A DNA stretch of 64,000 nt from Symmachiella macrocystis. GTDB lineage: Bacteria; Planctomycetota; Planctomycetia; Planctomycetales; Planctomycetaceae. The stretch lies in assembly GCF_007860075.1 (NCBI RefSeq), contig NZ_SJPP01000001.1, forward strand, positions 496,001 through 560,000, in the 5' to 3' direction. The position numbers were made by a program, and so were the translations under genes. The notes under the pieces are model-generated. The model did no database searches, was not told the origin of the DNA, and worked only from the letters and a program-made list of their open reading frames with translations. Below are positions 8,341 to 17,127 of the stretch, in pieces (the stretch's first letter is position 1; every line of letters starts with the position of its first letter).

Positions 8341-8910
8341 TTATTGTTCGACTTTGCGGCGAATTTTAGCACGAGCGCGGGAGAGTGTGGGGCCAATCGT
8401 ATTTTGCGGCACACCTAATCCTGAACTGATTTCACGGTAGGTGCGGCCTTCCAGGTGGAATTGCCGGACGATGTCCGCTTCGCGCGCGTCCAAACCTTCG
8501 AGCATCCTCTCGACTTCTTCTTCATCCGCGACACGTCCCGATTCGCCAGATTCGCTACGATCGACGGTTTCGGGGCTGGGCGGCGTGTGTCCCATAGCTT
8601 GGGCCATCCGACGTTGTGACATCTCGCGCACGATCACGCGCCGCGCCACCACGGTCAGATAGGTCGCCAAGGAGCTCTTACCGGCGAAGTGCCGGAGTAC
8701 GGCAAAGTCCTTGGCCAACAACGTAACGAATACCTCCGCGCACAGGTCATCGATATCTTCCTGTGATACACGGACGCTACGAGAATGGGCCGTGTGCGTA
8801 ATAACATGCACGAACAGTCCCATAAATCGGTCAACAAAGTCCTTCCACGCACCTGGCTCTTTTTCGAGGCAGCGGGTGAGCAGTGTGCGATCAATTTGCG
8901 TTAATGCCAC
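8341..8910 (-). CDS. ECF-type RNA polymerase sigma factor
   Basis: A 189-residue protein with sigma region 2 (DDLCAEVFVTLLAKDFAVLR, then a FAGKSSLATYLTVVARRVIV helix, the W-replaced equivalent of the FRGES.F.TWL motif) and region 4 (LDAREADIVRQFHLEGRTYR, then EISSGLGVPQNTIGPTLSRA, the helix-turn-helix for the -35 box). These match the ECF/group-4 family. A Ser/Glu-rich linker joins the regions. The start is GTG at 8910, preceded by GGAGAG. No anti-sigma factor or serine/threonine kinase gene is adjacent, so how it is controlled is not visible here. Confidence 0.88.
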   Translation of the reverse strand: MALTQIDRTLLTRCLEKEPGAWKDFVDRFMGLFVHVITHTAHSRSVRVSQEDIDDLCAEVFVTLLAKDFAVLRHFAGKSSLATYLTVVARRVIVREMSQRRMAQAMGHTPPSPETVDRSESGESGRVADEEEVERMLEGLDAREADIVRQFHLEGRTYREISSGLGVPQNTIGPTLSRARAKIRRKVEQ

Positions 8911-9427
8911 GCTTTGCTCTCCACTCCAATATGGTTTTGTAAAATAACAACAAACGGCGACAACAAAGGATTCCCGGAAGATGAATCACGGTGACTCATT
9001 TCACCACCTTGCGGCCAAATTTTGAATGATTCCACTGTTAATTTTAAGAGAATCTGGCTTCAAGGCAAGACGATTCTCAGAGAACTGATCGCATGTTCAT
9101 GTTTTTATCCGTTTGTTACCATCAGCAATGCACTGAATATCCCGCAGTTGCTGGAATCTCCGGGTTGTGAGTCACATTGACATCCACCTTCCCATAAGCG
9201 AGAAACCGTTCAGGACACTTACATGAAGCGAAAACCAGCTCGACAACCCCTGTGGGAACTACGCATTTTTATCAGTTGACTGTTGGATTAAGTCGGCACC
9301 CCGCCGTAAAGTCGACCACTCTTTTGGACTCGAACGACTAGTTTGCTACTAAGGCAATTCACGCAGATTGTGGATTCTTGCCAAGAACGGTAACCGCAAT
9401 CTCTGATATTTGAACATAGGAATAACC
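8911..9427. other. Divergent intergenic region, no gene seen
   Basis: 517 bp separating the sigma-factor gene (leftward) and an exported unknown (rightward). It is AT-richer than the genes around it. I see no open frame with coding character, no clear hairpin terminator and no RNA gene. It should contain two divergent promoters; none can be fixed from sequence alone. Confidence 0.45.
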
Positions 9428-10399
9428 ATGGCAACCCATCTCCGGTCCATTTGCGTCGTTCTGGCCATTATCTCCTTTGCCGCTCCGCTTCGTGCCGACG
9501 ACACGGTCCCCAAGAACTCCCGAACGCCGGTTGGCGACGCGGAACTTAGGTATTGGTTGCAGAACATGGTCTGGTACCACCGGTTTTCTACTGCGGAAAT
9601 TTCGGATGCTACCGGACTGAGCGAAACGGATATCCAATCAGCACTGAAGCGACTGCGCATCTCAGCGGAGACCAAACCGCAGCGTCAGGCCGAAGCACCG
9701 CTGTTGACGTTGCCTTATCCAGGCGGGCGGCATCCGCGGATTGGATTTCTGGAGGGGGCGATTCGTCCGCAGCGCGACACAAAAATCAGCGTCTTCACCC
9801 CGTGGGACGATCACAGCTACGTGGTAGCCGACATTCCCGAAGCGATCTGGTCGAACCTGGGGCTGACCTATCTGGCGCATACACACGTGCCCACAATTTG
9901 GGAGGCGCAAGACTTGGAACTGAAACCGCTCGAATGGAACCGCCGCGACGATGGGACGTTTGATATGACACGCAAACTACCCAACGGAATTGCCTTCGGC
10001 GCCAAGATCATGCCCGGCCGTGACGGTGTAAAAATGGAACTGTGGTTGGAAAACGGAACTAAAGAAACCCTCAGTGACCTGCGCGTGCAAAACTGCGTGA
10101 TGCTCAAAGCGGCTGTCGGCTTCAATGAGCAGTCCAATGACAACAAGGTCTTCTCCAAACCGTTCTGCGCTGCCCGCAATGCGGCGGGTGACCGTTGGAT
10201 CATCACCGCTTGGGACCACTGCCACCGCCCCTGGGGCAACACCCGCTGCCCCTGCTTGCACTCCGACCCCAAATTCCCCAACTGCGCCCCCGGCGAAAAG
10301 CGGATGCTACACGGATGGTTGTCATTCTATGAGGGGACGGAGATCGAAACGGAATTTGAACGCTTGCGGAAGGGCGATTGCTTGCAGCTGAGTGAATGA
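9428..10399 (+). CDS. Exported protein of unknown function
   Basis: 323 residues. The N-terminus (MATHLRSICVVLAIISFAAP, then LRADD) is a clear Sec signal peptide cleaved near LRA-DD. A short helical part follows (YWLQNMVWYHRFSTAEISDA, then TGLSETDIQSALKRLRI) that resembles a small helix-turn-helix. The rest is a beta-rich domain with PLEWNRRDDGTFDMTRKLP, DGVKMELWLENGT, and a Cys-rich stretch (WDHCHRPWGNTRCPCLHSD). I do not recognise the family. The ATG at 9428, after AGGAATAACC, is chosen because the signal peptide begins there. It is monocistronic with no informative neighbours. Confidence 0.75.
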   Translation: MATHLRSICVVLAIISFAAPLRADDTVPKNSRTPVGDAELRYWLQNMVWYHRFSTAEISDATGLSETDIQSALKRLRISAETKPQRQAEAPLLTLPYPGGRHPRIGFLEGAIRPQRDTKISVFTPWDDHSYVVADIPEAIWSNLGLTYLAHTHVPTIWEAQDLELKPLEWNRRDDGTFDMTRKLPNGIAFGAKIMPGRDGVKMELWLENGTKETLSDLRVQNCVMLKAAVGFNEQSNDNKVFSKPFCAARNAAGDRWIITAWDHCHRPWGNTRCPCLHSDPKFPNCAPGEKRMLHGWLSFYEGTEIETEFERLRKGDCLQLSE

Positions 10400-10496
10400 C
10401 TCTTAGTTTGCGAGTACCCTTGTTTAATGCGTGATAAATGATAGCAAAGCTCGCCCAATATTCCGGGTGTTGAATCAACTATCACGGGGGGCAATA

Positions 10497-10859
10497 ATGA
10501 GCGTAATTCGCTGGACTGCCCGGATCATGGGGCTGTTGATTATCGCATTTGTGGTTGTGCTCGCGGTCGGCGAGGGACGCGATCTCGATGTGACCGCGCT
10601 CGGTGGCATCGAAGGCACAATGTTCCTTGCGTGGCTGATGGCATTAATTGGCATGGCGGTGCTGTGGAAATGGGAAGGAGCCGGCGGCATCCTGACGCTC
10701 AGCGGGATGGCGGCCTTCTACGTACTCAACTTCGCAGCATCAGGCCGGTTCCCAGGTGGGCCGGTCTTTCCAGCCTGCTTTTTGCCGGGGGTATTGGCGT
10801 TGATTTGCTGGTGGCGCGATCGTCGTCTGCACAATGACGAGCACTCCCGGGCCATGTAG
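10497..10859 (+). CDS. Small integral membrane protein
   Basis: 120 residues, of which most are in four hydrophobic stretches (around residues 8-25, 40-57, 64-80 and 88-105): MGLLIIAFVVVLAVG, FLAWLMALIGMAVLW, GILTLSGMAAFYVLNFAA and ACFLPGVLALICWW. It ends in a basic, cytosolic-looking tail (RDRRLHNDEHSRAM). The ATG at 10497 follows a GGGGGG tract. Small four-helix proteins of this type are common and mostly uncharacterised; no function is assigned. Confidence 0.65.
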   Translation: MSVIRWTARIMGLLIIAFVVVLAVGEGRDLDVTALGGIEGTMFLAWLMALIGMAVLWKWEGAGGILTLSGMAAFYVLNFAASGRFPGGPVFPACFLPGVLALICWWRDRRLHNDEHSRAM

Positions 10860-11110
10860 GTCAGCGGGGGCGAATGTGACAATGCCTGCCATCATCGAGT
10901 GGTCTGCTTTCCAGGAGTCGGCGTTGAAGCGTTTGTCCCAGCAGTGATACTTACTGATTTGGATGGCCGTCATGGCTTTGACACCTGCTGTGTTCATCTC
11001 CCGCTAGGGGGCGAGACGGTCCCTTTCTCTGCCGGAGGATAAGAGGGCTTATCGTTCCTGGGATACTTGTTTTCGTCTTCGTTGTTAGATGTAAGCGTGG
11101 CCATCGGTGA

Positions 11111-11902
11111 TCAGGCGTTATACCCCCGCAGCGACTCTTCGCTCGCTTCACCGCGGGTTTGCTTGACGATTTGTGTCATTGCTGATTCCAGGATTACCGA
11201 TGGTTCGCCGACGCAGATAAAGGTGAATCCCTCGTTCGCCAATGACGGGCCGTCTCCGATCATCCACATGACTTTGCCGGCGCGCTTGGCGGCGGCGCGG
11301 ATCTCGTTGCGGGCTGTGAGGAATTTGGGATTGTCCCACTGCGCGCCGACGCCCAGGTCGTGCGAAAGGTCGTAGGGGCCGATGGCGGCGCAGGTCGTCA
11401 CTTCGTGGCCGACGATTGCGTCGAGGTTGTCCATACCCTTTTGACTCTCGATTTGCGGCAGGATGATGGTGTCTTGCTCGACGTCATTTTCCCAGTCGGC
11501 GGCGGTCATATCTTTGATCCAACGATTTCCCATTCCGCCCGGTCGACGGCGGCCGCGAGGAGGGACGCGGATCGCGTCGCGGACGACATCCAACTGCTCC
11601 GGCGTTTCAACCGTCGGCAACAACATGCCGCAAGCGCCCAGATCCATTGTGCGTGAGATCGTACTGAAATCAAGTTTCGGCGGACGGACCAAGACCGGAA
11701 AACTCGCCAACCGACCGAGTGCGCACATCTCCGCCACGCGTTCGGTGTTGTGACAACTGTGTTCCATGCAAACGATCATGTAATCCATACCAGCACGCAG
11801 GACATGGTCCATCAGCCCGGGCCAGAGATGATCGATCACCAGCGGCCCCGTCGTCAGTTCACCCCGGTTAACTTTCGCTTTTAATTCTTTAGCAGGTTGC
11901 AT
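11111..11902 (-). CDS. HpcH/HpaI-family class II aldolase
   Basis: A 263-residue TIM-barrel enzyme of the HpcH/HpaI aldolase family, which cleaves or forms C-C bonds of 2-keto-3-deoxy acids using a divalent metal. Visible are LVIDHLWPGLMDHVLRAGMD, the strand YMIVCMEHSCHN (the acidic residue and His region of the family), FPVLVRPPK, LGACGMLLPTVET (family motif G..G...P.V.t), DTIILPQIESQKG (metal-binding Glu) and AAIGPYDLSHDLG (metal-binding Asp in the I.GP.DLS motif). The exact substrate is unknown. No sugar-acid pathway gene adjoins it. Confidence 0.85.
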   Translation of the reverse strand: MQPAKELKAKVNRGELTTGPLVIDHLWPGLMDHVLRAGMDYMIVCMEHSCHNTERVAEMCALGRLASFPVLVRPPKLDFSTISRTMDLGACGMLLPTVETPEQLDVVRDAIRVPPRGRRRPGGMGNRWIKDMTAADWENDVEQDTIILPQIESQKGMDNLDAIVGHEVTTCAAIGPYDLSHDLGVGAQWDNPKFLTARNEIRAAAKRAGKVMWMIGDGPSLANEGFTFICVGEPSVILESAMTQIVKQTRGEASEESLRGYNA

Positions 11903-12010
11903 CGCGTTGATTCCGTTTTTTTAAAAGGTGACAGGCCTGAGGTAAGGCTTTAGGCTGTAGACTATAGGCCGTAGGGTTGGCAGATGATCGCTGCTTGGCA
12001 GGGCAAATAA

Positions 12011-12036
12011 TTTTCTGGCCACCGGCCACTCGCCAC
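12011..12036 (-). repeat. 26-nt dispersed repeat, copy 1 (inverted)
   Basis: The minus strand here is identical over 26 nt to 15027-15052 on the plus strand; it begins GTGGCGAGTGGCC and ends GGTGGCCAGAAAA. It lies just downstream of the large hydrolase gene. The adjoining 11930-11975 stretch contains degenerate TAGGCTGTAG-like units. It looks like a short intergenic repeat rather than an insertion-sequence end. Confidence 0.8.
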
Positions 12037-12045
12037 TCTTACTGC

Positions 12046-14376
12046 CTACTGCCGCGGCCAATTCAAATGTTTCCGTAAAAATTCAAACGTCCCCACGCCG
12101 TTGATCTTGTGTGGTCCGTTAAAAAACTCAATTTCAGTTCGTTCCGGAATACCGAGTTCGACGTACAGGCGACGGACGCGGGCGTATTCTGCTGCCACCC
12201 ATTCATCCGGCGCGACGCCGTCCTTGTGTCCCCGTTCGACCATAAACGGCCGCGGGGCGATCAAGCCGACCATGTCGGAATGATTGAAGGTGTGGCCGAG
12301 ATTGAACTCGCCGACTTCATAGGCGCCCAGTGGGGGAAAACAGTAATTGTAATGGACCGAGACGGTTTTCGTTACCCACTCATTGAAATCTCCGGAATCA
12401 ATCACACAGGCGTATTGCTCAAGGATCGCCGGCACGCGAGTGGCCGTGTTTCCGCCATAAGAAAGCCCATAAAACCCAATTCGCTGGGGATCCACAAACG
12501 GCAAGCTGCTCAACCAATCGAGCATTTGTTGGTGCTGCACGGTTGTGATGCCGAACAGCGTATTTTTGAGCGGATTGGCTTTCCGCTGCAATTGTCGAAA
12601 TTCGTTGCCCCCCTTATAGAAATTGTGCGGAGCATACGTCACGAAGCCTTCGTCGGCCAATTTGGCGGCGTACGAGCAATAGATCTGGGAGTCGCGATTG
12701 TCGGGGTCGTCGGTGACAACGGATTCCGGCGTCCCTTCGAGCCCGTGCTGACAAACGACAACGGGACTTTTCTCACCCTCTTGAATGTCCTTGGGGACCA
12801 ACAAATACCCCCAGCAGATCACATCGGGATAAACATCCAGCACCACTTCGTAACCGGTCCATTTCGGTTGATCATAAATCTGCCGCGTACGGGCTTTGGG
12901 GGGTAGCGTCGCCGGGGGCAATCGGCCGATCAGTTCCTCTAGCATGGCTTCACGATAGCGGGCCGTGCCTTGCTGCCATTCTTCGATCGACGATGGTTTG
13001 ACTGGTTCCCAGAATTTTTCACGGACATGATGCGAGTTTGCCAACAAATGCATCGTGTGATCGATCAGTTGTTGGACTTGCCGCTGTTGTCGCGATCCCG
13101 GATCAAAGTCGCTACGGGTGTCGACTGGGAGATCGCCGGACGGCTGCAAGGGCTGGTCAATTTCCAAGGCTTTCACAAATGCCGACAGAGCGTCGTCGAA
13201 ACCAAAGGGAATTGGAGCGCCGGTCTTGCCGGCAATCAGGGTGATGTTCGGGCGGATCTCCGCTTGAGCAGGAAAACGGGTCCGTACGCGAGCAACTTCA
13301 GCATCGATCGAGGCGAATGTTGGTGTCGTCAAGCGTCCCGGTGCTGCTGACTCCAAACGGCCCGGCCGCAACTTGGGTGGACCATCGACTTCCGGGGCGA
13401 TGCTATGTTCAACAATCAAAGCTCGCGGCGCAATCATCCCGGCGATCTCAGCGTCCCCGAATTCCTGGAGCAGTCCGAACACGTTACGGTAAATCGGCTC
13501 TTGCCAGACATCTTGTCGCGAATCGAAATATCCGCTGACCAGGGTGGCGTCGATGCGGGGATCGAGGGCGGTCGTATAGAGGGCCAACAGCCCGCCTTCG
13601 CCGTAACCAGCGACGCCGATCGTATCGCCCGGTTTGCCTTGTCGTGAGAGCCAATCGACGAGGGCGAGGATTTTGTTCACTTCGTACCCAATGATGTGGC
13701 GGCCCATGGGGTAAGCGCTGCGGTAAATCCATTCGCGGTGTGTTTGATTGGTCATGATCACCGCCGGGTTACCCGCCCATTCGTCGTTACGATCAATCAG
13801 CACCGGCACGACCACACGAAAGCCTTGTTCGGCTAAGCGGCGGGCGAATTGTGAACGGGGTGCGATGCCGGGCGCCGAACCGATGAGCATCTCCGGTGTC
13901 TGATCGGCATCGGGGATGGCAACGACGACTCCGATTGGTTGTGCCAACGGTTCCAGCAACAAGCCTTCGCCGAACACGTTGCCGAAAGCGGGCCAGCGGA
14001 CAGCGAAGACGGCATACTGGTCGGTGCGGGCGATGAGCGCGGGTTGATCGAGCGTTTCGATTAGCTCCAATGCAGCGACGGTATGAAGTTCATCGCTGGC
14101 GCCGATGTCATACGCAAAGCGGCGGCGATTCGCGGCGATTGATTTTCCGTAGGCTTCGCGCGAGGAAAAATCGGGAGCCCAGAATTTTTGACGAGAGCGG
14201 ACGGTAGCGGCCGTTTCGCGGGTGAGATATTTGTCGATCCCCTCACGCATCCGCTGAGAAAGATCACCCCGCAACCGAAGCGGTTTGGTCCCAGCCAGTG
14301 GCTGACCGGTTTGGGCGTTTGCCGTAATTGTCAGGGACCATAACAGACAAAGGAACAGAGTTTTCGAGCATTTCAT
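12046..14376 (-). CDS. Exported two-module alpha/beta hydrolase, first module lacking its nucleophile
   Basis: 776 residues with a signal peptide (MKCSKTLFLCLLWSLTITAN, then AQT). Two alpha/beta-hydrolase modules lie in tandem. In the second (about 500-776) the elbow is GLSYGG with Ser639, an acidic turn follows, and H755 (NGPHKING) suits the catalytic His; WGYLLVPKD and VVVCQHGLEG are the acetyl-xylan-esterase/dienelactone-hydrolase-like N-part. In the first (about 130-410) the matching strands EGLLLEPL and GVVVAIPDAD are present, but the elbow is GYGEGG, with Gly259 in place of Ser. The N-module is therefore probably structural or ligand-binding. Substrate is unknown; esters of plant or algal polysaccharides are a plausible guess from related planctomycete proteins. 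Confidence 0.82.
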   Translation of the reverse strand: MKCSKTLFLCLLWSLTITANAQTGQPLAGTKPLRLRGDLSQRMREGIDKYLTRETAATVRSRQKFWAPDFSSREAYGKSIAANRRRFAYDIGASDELHTVAALELIETLDQPALIARTDQYAVFAVRWPAFGNVFGEGLLLEPLAQPIGVVVAIPDADQTPEMLIGSAPGIAPRSQFARRLAEQGFRVVVPVLIDRNDEWAGNPAVIMTNQTHREWIYRSAYPMGRHIIGYEVNKILALVDWLSRQGKPGDTIGVAGYGEGGLLALYTTALDPRIDATLVSGYFDSRQDVWQEPIYRNVFGLLQEFGDAEIAGMIAPRALIVEHSIAPEVDGPPKLRPGRLESAAPGRLTTPTFASIDAEVARVRTRFPAQAEIRPNITLIAGKTGAPIPFGFDDALSAFVKALEIDQPLQPSGDLPVDTRSDFDPGSRQQRQVQQLIDHTMHLLANSHHVREKFWEPVKPSSIEEWQQGTARYREAMLEELIGRLPPATLPPKARTRQIYDQPKWTGYEVVLDVYPDVICWGYLLVPKDIQEGEKSPVVVCQHGLEGTPESVVTDDPDNRDSQIYCSYAAKLADEGFVTYAPHNFYKGGNEFRQLQRKANPLKNTLFGITTVQHQQMLDWLSSLPFVDPQRIGFYGLSYGGNTATRVPAILEQYACVIDSGDFNEWVTKTVSVHYNYCFPPLGAYEVGEFNLGHTFNHSDMVGLIAPRPFMVERGHKDGVAPDEWVAAEYARVRRLYVELGIPERTEIEFFNGPHKINGVGTFEFLRKHLNWPRQ

Positions 14377-14534
14377 TGGGCAATCACCCGGCTACGGCGG
14401 ACCTGGTTACTGGTTTGTCGCGCCGAGGCGCTTTTGTCATACTAAGATCCCCGTTTGTAGCGAACAAGCGCCGCGGCTCATTGGCCCGCGAAACACCAAC
14501 CCGACCGAAGACGATGGAACGAGGAGAGAGCCGG

Positions 14535-15020
14535 ATGTCCGCTGATAAAGACCTGAAAACGTATGTCCCGCAAGTCGGGCGCGTGGAGTGGATCGGCATC
14601 AGCGATGCGCGGATGGCAGCGATTCAACCCCAGGACGAAGTCGAGATCGTCGTCGGTCATGGCATCGTGGGCGAGCATCATGCTCAAGGGGACAATTCTA
14701 AACGGCAGGTGACGTTGATTCAGCACGAGCATTTGCCATTCATCAGCTCCATCTTGGGCCGCGACCCGATCGACCCCGGGCTATTGCGACGAAATATTGT
14801 CGTGTCGGGCATCAACCTGATCGCGATCAAGGATCGCAAGTTCAGCATCGGCGACGTCGTGCTAGAGGGAACCGGCCCCTGCGCCCCTTGTTCGCGGATG
14901 GAATACAATCTGGGCGACGGCGGATACGCAGCCATGCGGGGACATGGTGGCATTTGCACGATCGTGCACGAAGCAGGCACGGTGCGTGTGGGGGATGCGG
15001 TTCGTGTGCTGGAGGATTAG
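14535..15020 (+). CDS. MOSC-domain protein
   Basis: A 161-residue protein matching the MOSC (molybdenum-cofactor sulfurase C-terminal) fold: VEWIGISDAR, the GIVGEHHAQGDNSKRQVTLI stretch (family G..GD.H....RQVTL), LLRRNIVVSGINL (R.N...G...), FSIGDVVLEGTGPCAPCSRM (GdvvLe.t..C.PC, with the conserved Cys) and AAMRGHGGICTIVHEAG. Stand-alone MOSC proteins of the YiiM type act on sulfur or N-hydroxylated compounds; the role here is unproven. The ATG at 14535 follows GAGGAGAG. It is divergent from the hydrolase gene, with 158 bp between them. Confidence 0.85.
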   Translation: MSADKDLKTYVPQVGRVEWIGISDARMAAIQPQDEVEIVVGHGIVGEHHAQGDNSKRQVTLIQHEHLPFISSILGRDPIDPGLLRRNIVVSGINLIAIKDRKFSIGDVVLEGTGPCAPCSRMEYNLGDGGYAAMRGHGGICTIVHEAGTVRVGDAVRVLED

Positions 15021-15026
15021 TGGCCG

Positions 15027-15052
15027 GTGGCGAGTGGCCGGTGGCCAGAAAA
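15027..15052 (+). repeat. 26-nt dispersed repeat, copy 2
   Basis: Exact plus-strand copy of the 26-nt element at 12011-12036. The unit is itself built from GTGGC/GGCCGGTGGC sub-repeats, and one more GGCCGGTGG lies immediately before it (15022-15030). It starts 6 bp after the MOSC stop. The pair therefore brackets the hydrolase-MOSC block in inverted orientation. Confidence 0.8.
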
Positions 15053-15212
15053 GATTGCGTTGACCCTGCCCAACGGCGCACGTGCGCCAACACTACCGTC
15101 TACGGACTTCAGCCTATGGCGTAATGAGCCGCACTGCGCGCAACCGCTCGCGGTTTGTGTGAGGTGTGTGGCTGAGTGAGAGGGACGTTTGATTCTTAGG
15201 CGAGGCGATTTT

Positions 15213-15587
15213 ATGACGGCTGGGAGTGAGAATGGTGCGGCGACAAATGGTGCGGGTTTGAAGTTGCATCGGAGGGAGGACGCTGCCGCTACCGATGCTC
15301 ATCCGCCCGATGCTTGGCGGGGCGACGGGACGATTTTCTGTAGCTTATTGGAGCGGATGGGGCGCGACGTGGAGCCTTGGGCTCTGACGGCGGCGATCGA
15401 GGCCTTGGATGCGCTGGTCATGCAACTCTTCGCCGATTGCCGCACCGACGAGGTTTCCCCTGAGGCAGCGACTTGGGAACGCGTGGTGCTGTTGGCGACG
15501 TTGTTGGGGTATCGCGAGGTGCTGTCGGCGCTGGCGGGGCGGTCTGAGGCGATCGCGACGCGGTTGGTGCGGCGGCCTGAGGTGTGA
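15213..15587 (+). CDS. Small hypothetical protein
   Basis: 124 residues, soluble, with a polar N-terminal third (AGSENGAATNGAG...) and a helical rest (LTAAIEALDALVMQLFADCR; ATWERVVLLATLLGYREVLS). I do not recognise it. The ATG at 15213 is preceded by GGCGAGGCG, an imperfect ribosome-binding site. A 139-codon frame lies opposite (15299-15718, minus) but has low-complexity Ser/Arg-rich content typical of an antisense shadow, so I prefer this one. Confidence 0.5.
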   Translation: MTAGSENGAATNGAGLKLHRREDAAATDAHPPDAWRGDGTIFCSLLERMGRDVEPWALTAAIEALDALVMQLFADCRTDEVSPEAATWERVVLLATLLGYREVLSALAGRSEAIATRLVRRPEV

Positions 15588-15788
15588 TTGGGGGAAACGG
15601 CTGATCGCGCGGGAATTTGCGTGAATTGTGAGTGATCAATGGCTATAATTTGAGGTGCAATCCACATTTCGCGAATCCGCGCTGCCTTAGCTCTCAACTT
15701 TGCATTGCTATTTTCCATGCAAACATTCTGCCCATCGGCGCGATACGAATGGTGGACATTTTAGATTCCTTTATGCGGCCAACGTTCA

Positions 15789-16241
15789 ATGACCGACACT
15801 GAACACGTTGTTGCGGCAAGCGTCGTCGCTGTTTTTGGCTTGCTGATTTTTGCTTGGGCAAATTGGTGGCCGACTAAGAGCAAGCGAGATAAGATATCCA
15901 CCGCACCGAGTTATTCGCAATACCACAACTCTGTAACGTACGATTTTTTCGTCGGCCACGACCTTGCCACTTTTATGTCGTCAGTTGACGATGGATTGTT
16001 TGACTTTCTCCACGTTGATGAGACGGACAGTGATGGCACACTTGCCGGGCATGTCATCGTGGTTGTTACCGTTGAGAATTGGGTTGGCCGCCCGGAATTC
16101 GTGACGCAGTTCAGGATGCTTCAGGGTGTTTCCGTCAAAAACTCGTGGCATCCAGCCGGGGGGCGACTCTGGGGCGAAGCAATGGGGTTGTTCGTCTTGC
16201 CTGGAGTTGTGACAGCGGCTTCAACGGAGATTATAACTTAG
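15789..16241 (+). CDS. Small membrane-anchored hypothetical protein
   Basis: 150 residues. One membrane segment near the N-terminus (VVAASVVAVFGLLIFAWANW) is followed by a basic turn (TKSKRDK) and a soluble domain with VTYDFFVGHDLATFMSSVDD and HVIVVVTVENW. This would place the domain in the cytosol or periplasm depending on orientation; the positive-inside rule favours the C-terminal part inside. There is no recognisable family and no clear ribosome-binding site. Composition is AT-richer than the surrounding genes. It is 39 bp upstream of the next gene on the same strand, so the two may be co-transcribed. Confidence 0.55.
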   Translation: MTDTEHVVAASVVAVFGLLIFAWANWWPTKSKRDKISTAPSYSQYHNSVTYDFFVGHDLATFMSSVDDGLFDFLHVDETDSDGTLAGHVIVVVTVENWVGRPEFVTQFRMLQGVSVKNSWHPAGGRLWGEAMGLFVLPGVVTAASTEIIT

Positions 16242-16280
16242 GGCTGTAAAACGACGCATTGATTGCAATTATAATCCTGG

Positions 16281-16871
16281 ATGCCTACGCTCTTACTAAT
16301 GCTTGCGCCGCCAAATTACGACAACTTGATGCCGGAAATCGTCGACGCCCTCACACTGCACTATCGCAAGTGGGTAGCCGAACACAGCGGTGAAAAGATT
16401 TATGCGTACGTCATTTACCCGGTTCCGCTTATTGCAGCCATCGGGATTTCGGTTTTGACCGAACAGGGTTTGAAACAGGTCGCTAGGGAATACAAAACCA
16501 AACACGGATATGAGCAATCGCTTGAACAGCTCGCGATCGATCTCCGTTGGTCCGTAGCCGCCACGCCGTATTGTGGAGATTACCTAGAAATCTTCGATTC
16601 CGTGAACGAGCGACTTGAGGGAATGCTCTCATACGTCGACTCGCTTGAGATCAACGACCCAGCATTCGACACACACTACGAAACGCTAGAGTCAACACTT
16701 GTGAGGGCACTGAATTATTTTCGGCTTGAGGTTCTGGGCGGGGCAACGCGGCCAATCTTGTACGTAGACTTTGGTGATATGAGCGACGAGGACCGTCTCC
16801 GGTTCATTAAGCTGTGTAACACGCCGGAAATGGTGAATTGGTATCTCGCGACAAATAAAAAGGCAAGCTAA
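16281..16871 (+). CDS. Hypothetical protein, possibly DUF4303-like
   Basis: 196 residues, soluble and helical at the ends, with a beta-rich part early (KIYAYVIYPVPLIAAIGISV, then LTEQGL). The pattern 'protein expression of Y-x-Y/A-hydrophobic strand, then EQGL...' recalls DUF4303-type proteins, but I cannot verify this from sequence alone. The C-terminal part (YVDFGDMSDEDRLRFIKLCN, then TPEMVNWYL) also looks family-like. It sits just after the membrane-anchored protein. No strong ribosome-binding site is visible. Function is unknown. Confidence 0.55.
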   Translation: MPTLLLMLAPPNYDNLMPEIVDALTLHYRKWVAEHSGEKIYAYVIYPVPLIAAIGISVLTEQGLKQVAREYKTKHGYEQSLEQLAIDLRWSVAATPYCGDYLEIFDSVNERLEGMLSYVDSLEINDPAFDTHYETLESTLVRALNYFRLEVLGGATRPILYVDFGDMSDEDRLRFIKLCNTPEMVNWYLATNKKAS

Positions 16872-16976
16872 CGTGAGGTTTCCCAATAGACTTTTCGCGG
16901 CAGGACAAAGTCTAGCAGTCGGTCCTCCTGAGGACGGGGTCATGGCCGCCACGAACAAACTCCCACGGCTGCGCCG

Positions 16977-16997
16977 CCCCGAAAGAATCTTTCGGGG
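16977..16997. repeat. Short palindromic hairpin element
   Basis: CCCCGAAAGA and TCTTTCGGGG flank a single A, giving a stable hairpin with a realistic 7-bp stem. No T-run follows, so it is not a classical terminator. It lies between the orphan gene pair and the SGNH hydrolase gene. Confidence 0.55.
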
Positions 16998-17127
16998 TCA
17001 CCCTGCCCACATCGGCGTTGCATAGCCGGACGAATCCCGCGATGTTATCAGCCGCTTCAACTTATAATCACTGCAGTAGCAGACCGTTTTCATGGAATCT
17101 CTTTCGCACCGTCTGCGAGGAGCCCGC

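Noticed and set aside
10740-10997. 85-codon minus-strand reading frame overlapping the small membrane protein gene
   Set aside because: It overlaps the 3' part of a better-supported gene, has no recognisable family and no supporting context.
15299-15718. 139-codon minus-strand frame opposite a small hypothetical gene
   Set aside because: Composition is Ser/Arg/Thr-rich without structure; the plus-strand frame has a better start and ordinary amino-acid use.
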